This document shows, piece by piece, positions 1 through 4,742 of a stretch of DNA of 7,425 bases. Below the pieces are notes generated by a model. The model had not been told where the DNA came from. It ran no database searches and was given only the letters and a program-made list of their open reading frames with translations. The DNA is from Aquificaceae bacterium (GTDB lineage Bacteria > Aquificota > Aquificia > Aquificales > Aquificaceae). The position numbers were made by a program, and so were the translations under genes. Every line of letters begins with the position of its first letter. Position 1 is the first letter of the stretch. The DNA is taken from positions 1 to 7,425 of the forward strand of contig JALWEK010000190.1 of the NCBI GenBank assembly GCA_027014185.1, read 5' to 3'.

Positions 1-321
1 CTTAAGGAGGGAGAACCAGAGCTCCCTCTCCACAACTATCAGTGCCTTTGGTTGCACAATTCTCTCGAACTCTCTAACCAGGAAGGGGATATCTATCGGA
101 AGGGGAAATAAAAGGTCGTAGAAAGTCTCTTTCTTTTCCAGGTACTCTTTTGCCCTGGGGGAGAAGTAGGTAAGAACGACGCTGTACTCCTTTTTAAGCT
201 CCTTTATAAGTGGGAGGGCTGTGTTGAACTCTCCAACGCTCGCGCAGTGGAACCAGAGGGAGTTCTTTGGTGGGTGGTCGGGTTTTTCTATCAGGAGTCT
301 CTTTCTGAGACAAAGGTCCAT
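1..321 (-). CDS. waaA: 3-deoxy-D-manno-octulosonic acid (Kdo) transferase, N-terminal part, cut by the window edge
   Basis: Transfers Kdo from CMP-Kdo to lipid A precursor at the inner face of the cytoplasmic membrane, the first step of LPS core assembly. The window holds the first 107 codons, read leftwards from ATG at 321-319; the rest lies beyond position 1. Visible family features are LWFHCASVGEFN (residues 22-33), whose Glu31 matches the catalytic base described for Aquifex WaaA, then LTYFSPRAKEYL (50-61), the PLPIDIPF segment (73-80) and ALIVVERELW (93-102). There is no hydrophobic N-terminal anchor before the SVGEFN motif, as I recall for Aquifex WaaA and unlike enterobacterial WaaA, which has one. 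The start is fixed: an in-frame stop lies at 342-340, only six codons upstream, and no other start fits. It is divergent from the gene at 342 with 20 bp between them, and has no Shine-Dalgarno. Family assignment is firm; the number of Kdo residues added cannot be told. Confidence 0.93.
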   Translation of the reverse strand, partial: MDLCLRKRLLIEKPDHPPKNSLWFHCASVGEFNTALPLIKELKKEYSVVLTYFSPRAKEYLEKKETFYDLLFPLPIDIPFLVREFERIVQPKALIVVERELWFSLLK

Positions 322-335
322 ATGTGTTTTAGAAT
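307..335 (+). promoter_or_regulatory. Candidate promoter for the 342 gene (leaderless)
   Basis: GAGACA at 307-312 (4 of 6 to the sigma70 -35) and TAGAAT at 330-335 (5 of 6 to the -10) are separated by 17 bp. The ATG at 342 follows the -10 by 6 nt, so transcription would start at or next to the start codon. It overlaps the waaA coding start and the opposing waaA -10, so the two promoters probably cannot fire at the same moment. Motif-based inference. Confidence 0.4.
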
Positions 336-339
336 TATA
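334..339 (-). promoter_or_regulatory. Candidate -10 element for waaA (near-leaderless)
   Basis: On the minus strand the gap reads TATAAT exactly at 339-334, followed by 12 nt to the waaA ATG at 321. A transcript starting about 7 nt after the hexamer would have a leader of only about 5 nt, too short for a Shine-Dalgarno, and none is present. No good -35 match is visible at the usual distance, which would lie inside the divergent gene. Inference from motif only. Confidence 0.45.
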
Positions 340-341
340 TT

Positions 342-863
342 ATGAAAGTTTTGTTGCTTCTTTACTCGGATCTTTTGAAGGAGGGCGAGGAGAAGCTCTA
401 CTCCCGCCTGGAAAAGAACCTTAAGCTGATCAACAAGGTTATAGGCATAGATAACATCTACGCGGCTGTGAGTGCACCCTTTAAGGACCTGTTCGAGAAG
501 TTTCCGGATCTGTGTTTTATAAACAACGTGAAGGACAACTCCGTTTTCGGTGCCTACAAGGGCCTTAGAAAGCTGAGAGGGAACGATGTTCTGATAATAG
601 ATGGAGGCGTTAAGCTGGAGAAGGAGCATCTCTTTCAGTTCTTCAACAGGATCAACGTTACGGTCGGTATGATAAAGGAGAAGTGGTCTGGTATAGCCTT
701 CGTAAAGATGAGGGACGTGGACTACATGATAAGGAGCCTGGAGAGAAACTTCGAGAAGGGGATGCTTGACGCCTTCCGTACCCTCAAGGAAACCTACAGC
801 ATAGCTGCGGACTTTATCGATCTCAAAGGTGGTCTGAAAGCTCCGATTTTGGAGTTAAAATAG
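342..863 (+). CDS. Nucleotidyltransferase-fold (GT-A-like) protein lacking the N-terminal NTP-binding signature
   Basis: A 173-residue soluble protein with no signal peptide or membrane segment. The middle resembles sugar-phosphate/phosphocholine nucleotidyltransferases: GIDNIYAAVSAP (35-46), a FINNVKDNSVFGAYKGL segment (59-75) like the N-x-SL-A-x-x-L region of that family, and DVLIIDGGVKL (82-92) at the place of the metal-binding D-G-D-V strand. The C-terminal part (107-173) fits the later half of the fold, with a WSGIAFVKM strand (115-123). What is missing is the usual first loop, LAAGxGxRM...PK: after strand MKVLLLLYS (1-9) the chain goes straight into a charged helix, so catalysis by the normal mechanism is doubtful. 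In DGGVKL the second Asp of the typical DGD is Gly. It could be a degenerate regulator, a binding protein or a divergent enzyme. The start is chosen because strand 1 begins at Met1; there is no Shine-Dalgarno. It lies 24 nt upstream of the 888 gene and is probably co-transcribed with it. The fold call is moderate; function is unknown. Confidence 0.6.
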   Translation: MKVLLLLYSDLLKEGEEKLYSRLEKNLKLINKVIGIDNIYAAVSAPFKDLFEKFPDLCFINNVKDNSVFGAYKGLRKLRGNDVLIIDGGVKLEKEHLFQFFNRINVTVGMIKEKWSGIAFVKMRDVDYMIRSLERNFEKGMLDAFRTLKETYSIAADFIDLKGGLKAPILELK

Positions 864-875
864 GGCTTATCTCTT

Positions 876-882
876 AGGAGGT
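876..882 (+). promoter_or_regulatory. Shine-Dalgarno deciding a GTG start at 888
   Basis: AGGAGGT is a full anti-16S match ending 5 nt before GTG at 888-890. It supports a GTG rather than ATG start for the downstream gene and translation from a polycistronic mRNA with the 342 gene. Confidence 0.8.
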
Positions 883-887
883 GCGCT

Positions 888-1313
888 GTGGTAGATCCTG
901 ACATACTTCTGATAGCCATGGTCGAACTCATCGAAGGCGTCAGAAACCTCATCGGGGACAAGGGAGCTAACGCGGTCCTGAGAGATGCGGGAAGACACAG
1001 CGGACCCAGACTCCTGGAGAGCCTAATAGGGCATCTTCCTGAGGTTCTCGAGAAGGATGAGGCTGTGAGGAGAACCTGCATGATGCTCGAAGAGCTCGGT
1101 TTCGCCAAGAAGGTGGAGAAGAAGGACGGAACCATACATGTCCAGGACGATATATTCAGCGATGCGGTGAGGTCTGAGGACATAGAGAAATCGCCGGTGG
1201 TTTACTTCCTGATAGGCTTGATAGAAGGCTTCGTTCAGTTCATGTCCGAGGACAAGATCGTCCTGATGCCTAAGGAGATAAAGAAGGGAGATATGGTCTT
1301 CTCTTACTCCTGA
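888..1313 (+). CDS. Small V4R-like (4-vinyl-reductase-fold) putative ligand-binding protein
   Basis: A 141-residue protein starting at GTG with a strong ribosome binding site. I do not recognise a named gene. The order of segments fits the V4R domain, a small-molecule-binding fold: GANAVLRDAGRHSGPRL (26-42) like the G-x-x-A-x-x-x-x-G-x-x-x-G helix of V4R, a helix ending in LEELGFAKKVEK (67-78), a strand IHVQDDIFSDA (83-93), VVYFLIGLIEGFVQFM (104-119) at the place of the V4R 'C-x-F-x-x-G-x-x-x-G' helix, and MPKEIKKGDMVFSYS (127-141) at the place of the C-terminal 'E-x-x-C-x-x-x-G-D-x-x-C-x-F' hairpin. The cysteines that bind metal in many V4R proteins are absent; the only Cys is residue 64. 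No membrane span or signal peptide is evident; the 104-119 helix is hydrophobic but fits the domain core. It follows the nucleotidyltransferase-like gene by 24 nt. Its stop overlaps the opposing methyltransferase gene by 10 nt. Similarity is judged by eye, so the fold call is tentative. Confidence 0.65.
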   Translation: MVDPDILLIAMVELIEGVRNLIGDKGANAVLRDAGRHSGPRLLESLIGHLPEVLEKDEAVRRTCMMLEELGFAKKVEKKDGTIHVQDDIFSDAVRSEDIEKSPVVYFLIGLIEGFVQFMSEDKIVLMPKEIKKGDMVFSYS

Positions 1314-2614
1314 ACCCTAAGGTAGCTTACGCTCTCTATATGGTAGGTCTGAGGGAACATATCTATGAGCTTCACCCCCTCCAGTAAGTAGCCGTTCTTG
1401 ATCAGTCCCTTGAGGTCCCTCGCAAGGGTTGAGGGGTTGCAGGACACGTAGATTATCCTCTCAGGCTTGTTCTTCACAAGAAGGTCCAGCTCCTTTCCGT
1501 CAAGACCGCTTCTCGGAGGATCGAGAACCACGAGGTCTAAAACTTCTCCCCCCCTGCTCTTTAGATGCCTGTAGGCGTCCGATTTCACAAAGACCACGTT
1601 GTCCCTTCCGTTTACCTTGGCGTTGTACTCTGCGTCGTCTATCGCCGATCCTGAGCTGTCTGAACCCTCTATAAAGTTCCCCTTCTCCGAGAGCGGTATA
1701 GTGAAGAAGCCCACGCCGCAGTATAGCTCCAGGGCCTTCCTGTAGGATACTTCGGAAACGACAGCATCTATAAACCTATCCCAGAGGGTGTGGTTCACCT
1801 GGAAGAAGGAGTCGGCACTGACCCTGTAAGTCCAGTCCCCCACCTTGAAGAAGAGATACTCCTTCCCTATCCAGTAACGTCTGTTCAAAATCGTCCTCAG
1901 GCGTGAGTAGTCCCCGACGCCAAACACCTCCTTAGGGAGGTAGTCCTCCTTCAGGGAAATCAAAAAGCCCCTGTCTATCTCCGTAGGGGTTATGAACTTA
2001 ACGAGGAAGCCGTCCTCGTGGGGGGAGTAGGTTACATGGATCTCTTGGAGCTCCCTTATGTGCTTAGCACACTCCTTCAGGGGTTCTATCAGGTCGTTTA
2101 TCCTCGGATGGGCTATGGGGCAGTGGTCTATATCGACCACCTCCCTCTCGTTCCATCTGAAGAAACCCATCCTGCCGTTCTTGACCTTGAACTGGACCCT
2201 CACCCTGTATCCGAACTCCTGACCCGAGGGAACGCTGTCCATAAGGTTGAGATCCCTTATCTTGCCTATCCTCGATAGCGTTTCCCTTAGGATCTCCTCT
2301 TTGGATTCGAGCTGTGCCGTGTACTCTATATGCTGGAGCTGGCATCCTCCGCATACACCGTAGTAGGGGCAGGGAGCCTCCCTCCTGGAGTTTGAGGAGA
2401 GAACCACGTTCTTTACGAGCGCTTCAGCATAATCCTTCCTGTCCTCAAGGACCTCGGCGTCCACTATCTCCCTTGGGGCGGCGTACCTGACCAGGACGGC
2501 CTTGTTCCTGTGTTTCGCCAGGCCGTACCCGCCGTAAACGAGCTTATCTATGCTTAACCTGAGAAGCTCCTTACTCGCCGGATCCTGACTCTCTAAGTTC
2601 TGTGAGCTTTTCAA
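1304..2614 (-). CDS. rlmD: 23S rRNA/tRNA (uracil-5-)-methyltransferase, RlmD/RlmCD (TrmA) family, with TRAM domain and Fe-S cluster
   Basis: SAM-dependent formation of 5-methyluridine in structured RNA. The 436 residues contain, in order: a TRAM RNA-binding domain (about 17-72); a [4Fe-4S] site with C82, C88 and C91 in PCPYYGVCGGCQ plus C165 in DHCPIAHP; a central domain; FFQVN (270-274); the SAM motif LELYCGVGFFTIPL (295-308); DPPRSGL (365-371); the nucleophile C392 in SCNPSTLARD; and the proposed general base E427 in HIESVSYL. All catalytic positions seen in E. coli RlmD (RumA) are present. Start: a TTG at 2614-2612 preceded by GGAGGAGG; no ATG or GTG start lies between it and the TRAM domain. 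It overlaps the end of nusA by 44 nt and is the last gene of the rimP-nusA unit. The position methylated (23S U1939, U747 or tRNA U54) cannot be told, since this subfamily has changed target in some thermophiles. Confidence 0.93.
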   Translation of the reverse strand: MKSSQNLESQDPASKELLRLSIDKLVYGGYGLAKHRNKAVLVRYAAPREIVDAEVLEDRKDYAEALVKNVVLSSNSRREAPCPYYGVCGGCQLQHIEYTAQLESKEEILRETLSRIGKIRDLNLMDSVPSGQEFGYRVRVQFKVKNGRMGFFRWNEREVVDIDHCPIAHPRINDLIEPLKECAKHIRELQEIHVTYSPHEDGFLVKFITPTEIDRGFLISLKEDYLPKEVFGVGDYSRLRTILNRRYWIGKEYLFFKVGDWTYRVSADSFFQVNHTLWDRFIDAVVSEVSYRKALELYCGVGFFTIPLSEKGNFIEGSDSSGSAIDDAEYNAKVNGRDNVVFVKSDAYRHLKSRGGEVLDLVVLDPPRSGLDGKELDLLVKNKPERIIYVSCNPSTLARDLKGLIKNGYLLEGVKLIDMFPQTYHIESVSYLRVQE

Positions 2615-3572
2615 AGTCCTCCTCCGACATCACATCGATGTGCCATCCCGTGAGCTTGTGGGCGAGCTTCACGTTAGTTCCCCTCTTGCCTATGGCGAGT
2701 GAGAGCTGTTCCTGGGGGACGGCAACCTCCGCCCTTTCCTCTTCCGGGATTAGCCTTACAGCGGTCGGCTGGGCGGGGGATAAGGCTCTCCTTATGAACT
2801 CCTCCTCGTCCTCGGTCCATCTGACCACGTCTATCTTCTCCCCGTGTAGCTCTTCCGAAATAGGCTGGATCCTAGAACCCCTGAGGCCTACCACTATACC
2901 CACGGGATCCATCTTCATATCCTTAGCATAGACCGCCACCTTGGCCCTCTCCCCCGGTATCCTCGCCACCGCCTTAACCTCTATCTCCTTCTCCGCCACC
3001 TCAGGTATCTCGGTCTCGAGGAGCCTTTTAAGGAAGAGGGGATGTGTCCTAGAGAGTATGAGCCTAGGTTCCCCGTGAACCTTCTTAACCTCCAAGAGGA
3101 GGGCCTTTACCTTGTCGCCTACCCTGTACGTTTCCCCAGGTATCTGTTCTCTCCTCGGGAGGATCGCCTCGACCTTGCCGAGATCCACCAGGATGTCTCC
3201 GTTCTCGAAGATCTTCCTTACTATCCCCGTAACTACCTCTCCCTCCAGCTCCTTATACTCTAGAAAGCCCCTCTCCCTCTCGGCCCTCTCTAGCTCGCTT
3301 AAGAACTCCTCCTTAGCCGCGTAGGCGGCTATCCTGTTCACATCCTCGGTGGATATGTCGAGGGGAAACCTCTCCTTTCTCTTTCCCTTCTTCCTGACCA
3401 CATAGACCTTTATCCCCTCATCGGTGAACTCTATATCTAGGTTGTCCTTTATCCTCTTGTCCTTCTTGATCGCGATGGCTATGGCGTTCTTCAGGGCGTA
3501 TTCGACGACCCTCTCTGGTAGATCCTTCTCTTTGGCTACCTGCTCGATGAGCTTTCTTATGTTCTTTACCAT
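2571..3572 (-). CDS. nusA: Transcription elongation/termination/antitermination factor NusA
   Basis: Binds RNA polymerase at the exit channel and nascent RNA, modulating pausing, termination and rRNA antitermination. The 333 residues give an N-terminal RNAP-binding domain (about 1-105), an S1 domain (about 108-176, GEVVTGIVRKIFENGDILVDL), KH1 (about 180-265, with DPVGIVVGLRGSRIQPISEELHG diagnostic in part, GLRG at 229-232) and KH2 (about 270-318, with SLAIGKRGTNVKLAHKLTGW, IGKRG at 294-298). There are no C-terminal acidic repeats, as in most non-proteobacteria. The N-terminal domain looks shorter than usual (roughly 105 against about 125 residues): the segment that in many NusA proteins carries the 'DPDAEVGDVVEVEV' strand seems to be missing. 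ATG at 3572-3570 overlaps the rimP stop by 7 nt, with GGAG at 3584-3581, 8 nt upstream. The order rimP-nusA is the classical one; infB, the usual next gene, is not here. Confidence 0.96.
   Translation of the reverse strand: MVKNIRKLIEQVAKEKDLPERVVEYALKNAIAIAIKKDKRIKDNLDIEFTDEGIKVYVVRKKGKRKERFPLDISTEDVNRIAAYAAKEEFLSELERAERERGFLEYKELEGEVVTGIVRKIFENGDILVDLGKVEAILPRREQIPGETYRVGDKVKALLLEVKKVHGEPRLILSRTHPLFLKRLLETEIPEVAEKEIEVKAVARIPGERAKVAVYAKDMKMDPVGIVVGLRGSRIQPISEELHGEKIDVVRWTEDEEEFIRRALSPAQPTAVRLIPEEERAEVAVPQEQLSLAIGKRGTNVKLAHKLTGWHIDVMSEEDFEKLTELRESGSGE
2618..2625 (-). promoter_or_regulatory. Shine-Dalgarno for the methyltransferase, inside nusA
   Basis: The minus strand reads GGAGGAGG at 2625-2618, three to six nt (depending on which GGAGG is used) before TTG at 2614. 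The same bases encode part of the SEEDF stretch near the nusA C-terminus. It is the main evidence for the TTG start and the 44-nt gene overlap. Confidence 0.72.
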
Positions 3573-4039
3573 CTCTCCGGCTCCAGTCTGCCTCTAGCTA
3601 TTGCGGAGAAGGGGATGTGAAGCTCCTCTCCCTTTTCCTTCTCCCGTATCGTAATTATACCTTCCCTGACGTTCTCAACGTATCCGGTCGCCTCCCTCCT
3701 TCCGCCCACCGGCTCTCTTAAGATGACCTTCACAAGCCTGCCCTTGAAAAACTCGTAGTGCTCGGGCTTCTCCAGGGATCTCGTGAGACCGGGAGAGGAG
3801 ATCTCGAGCATGTAGGAAAAGGGTATGAGGTCTTCCACATCCAGGAGGCCGCTTATCCTCCTGCTCACCTCCTCGCAGTCCCTTATAGTTACCCCTCCGG
3901 GCTTGTCGATTATGATCCTCAGAACCCACCCCCTCTCTGGCTTGAACTCGACGTCGAACAGTCTGTAGCCCATACCCTTCACTATGGGCTCTATGAGCCC
4001 TTTAACCCTGCTCGCTATCTCTTTACTGTCAATATTCAT
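3566..4039 (-). CDS. rimP: Ribosome maturation factor RimP
   Basis: Needed for 30S subunit maturation; binds free 30S and helps late assembly. The 157 residues show the N-terminal alpha/beta domain (about 1-88) with RIIIDKPGGVTIRDCEEVSRR partly at 41-61 and the hallmark EISSPGLTRSL (79-89), then a C-terminal Sm-like beta barrel (about 92-157) with FFKGRLVKVIL (97-107) and IPFSAIARGRLEP. The start is placed at ATG 4039-4037: the open frame runs on to an ATG at 4213, but that extension of 58 residues is Arg/His/Pro/Gly-rich, unlike RimP, and is antisense to the divergent gene at 4067. The resulting length matches the family (about 150). No Shine-Dalgarno lies before 4039, but an AT-rich -10-like stretch does. 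It overlaps nusA by 7 nt (ATGGTAA) and is the first gene of the rimP-nusA-methyltransferase operon. Confidence 0.95.
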   Translation of the reverse strand: MNIDSKEIASRVKGLIEPIVKGMGYRLFDVEFKPERGWVLRIIIDKPGGVTIRDCEEVSRRISGLLDVEDLIPFSYMLEISSPGLTRSLEKPEHYEFFKGRLVKVILREPVGGRREATGYVENVREGIITIREKEKGEELHIPFSAIARGRLEPERW

Positions 4040-4046
4040 GAGTATT

Positions 4047-4052
4047 ATTTTA
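4047..4052 (-). promoter_or_regulatory. Candidate -10 element for the rimP operon (leaderless)
   Basis: The minus strand reads TAAAAT at 4052-4047, 7 nt before the rimP ATG at 4039. Transcription would begin at or within a few nt of the start codon. No convincing -35 lies 16-18 bp upstream. It overlaps the opposing TATAAT at 4051-4056 by two bases. Confidence 0.4.
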
Positions 4053-4056
4053 TAAT
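4051..4056 (+). promoter_or_regulatory. Candidate -10 element for the protease-hemN-ABC operon (near-leaderless)
   Basis: TATAAT is a perfect consensus -10, followed by 10 nt to ATG 4067. A weak -35-like CTGTCA (4 of 6) lies at 4026-4031 with a long 19-bp spacer. The expected leader is about 4 nt; the only purine run, AGGA at 4062-4065, abuts the ATG too closely to act as a normal Shine-Dalgarno. Confidence 0.5.
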
Positions 4057-4066
4057 TCCCTAGGAT

Positions 4067-4720
4067 ATGAACCTCAGTGAAGCCATACTCTCCATTCCTG
4101 CCCTCATGGTGGCGGTGATCCTCCACGAGGTGGCCCACGGGTGGGTGGCCTACAGATGGGGGGACCCTACAGCCAAGCTGGCGGGAAGGCTGACTCTGAA
4201 CCCCATACCTCATATAGATCCCATAGGGACCATACTGCTCCCGGCGATGTTTATAATTCTGGGTTCCCCGATAATATTCGGCTGGGCAAAACCCGTTCCC
4301 ATAAACCCCATGAACTTCAGGGATCTTAGAAAAGGAACCTTCTTTACCTCCATAGCCGGGGTTGTCATGAACTTGAGCCTTGCCGTTATCTTTGGTGCCC
4401 TTTACAGGATCATTTACAACCTATCGGATGTGGTGGATCCTTTCATCGCTCAGTCCGTGATGTACCCCCTCCTCGTCTTCTGCGCCAAGTCGGTCCTGAT
4501 AAACCTGATCCTGGCCATCTTCAACATAATTCCCATACCTCCCCTCGATGGAAGCAAAGCCCTCATGAGCTTCCTGTCCTTCAAGTACTGGGAGATCTTC
4601 TACAGGTACGAGGTCTATGGTTTCTTCGTTATAACCATACTCCTATTTACTGGGGTCCTGGGGAGGATCATATACCCGCCCCTCGTCTTCCTTTATCATC
4701 TCATACTGGGCGGAGCATGA
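4067..4720 (+). CDS. Site-2-protease family (M50) intramembrane zinc metalloprotease, short form without PDZ
   Basis: A 217-residue polytopic membrane protein, predicted to cleave membrane-embedded substrates in the inner membrane. The zinc site is HEVAH (H20, E21, H24) in the first membrane helix, with third ligand D161 in [14 protein letters not shown] (153-166). GWAKPVPIN (72-80) and the [10 protein letters not shown] helix (97-106) are further family signatures. Hydrophobic spans lie at roughly 8-26, 53-71, 95-116, 130-155 and 184-212. There is no PDZ domain or CBS domain, so it belongs to the compact subgroup widespread in bacteria and archaea rather than RseP, and no anti-sigma-factor partner is visible nearby. 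Full length for its subgroup, with all metal ligands present. It is the first gene of the rightward run, followed after 22 nt by hemN. The substrate is unknown. Confidence 0.9.
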   Translation: MNLSEAILSIPALMVAVILHEVAHGWVAYRWGDPTAKLAGRLTLNPIPHIDPIGTILLPAMFIILGSPIIFGWAKPVPINPMNFRDLRKGTFFTSIAGVVMNLSLAVIFGALYRIIYNLSDVVDPFIAQSVMYPLLVFCAKSVLINLILAIFNIIPIPPLDGSKALMSFLSFKYWEIFYRYEVYGFFVITILLFTGVLGRIIYPPLVFLYHLILGGA

Positions 4721-4727
4721 AAGGGGC

Positions 4728-4733
4728 TATATT
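4728..4733 (+). promoter_or_regulatory. Possible internal -10 element before hemN
   Basis: The 22-nt gap between the protease and hemN holds TATATT, 9 nt before the hemN ATG at 4743, in an AT-rich stretch. No Shine-Dalgarno is at a usable distance (AAGGGG at 4721-4726 is 16 nt away), so hemN may have its own near-leaderless transcript. No -35 match is visible. Weak evidence. Confidence 0.25.
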
Positions 4734-4742
4734 TATAGAATC

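Noticed and set aside
221..424. 67-codon plus-strand frame spanning the waaA/342 gap
   Set aside because: It crosses two better supported genes on opposite strands and has no Shine-Dalgarno or family features.
291..629. 112-codon minus-strand frame overlapping the waaA start region
   Set aside because: It is antisense to the 342 gene and conflicts with the well-supported waaA frame on the same strand; no recognisable motif.
794..1183. 129-codon minus-strand frame across the ends of the 342 and 888 genes
   Set aside because: Ser/Leu/Arg-rich low-complexity translation typical of an antisense frame; the sense genes have a strong Shine-Dalgarno and family-like segments.
4058..4064. CCTAGG palindrome next to the protease start as a possible operator
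   Set aside because: Only six symmetrical bases with no extended symmetry or second copy; expected by chance in a window of this length.
4040..4213. 58-codon N-terminal extension of rimP up to an ATG at 4213
   Set aside because: The extension is low-complexity and antisense to the protease gene including its HEVAH codons. RimP family length and the -10-like sequence before 4039 support the shorter form.
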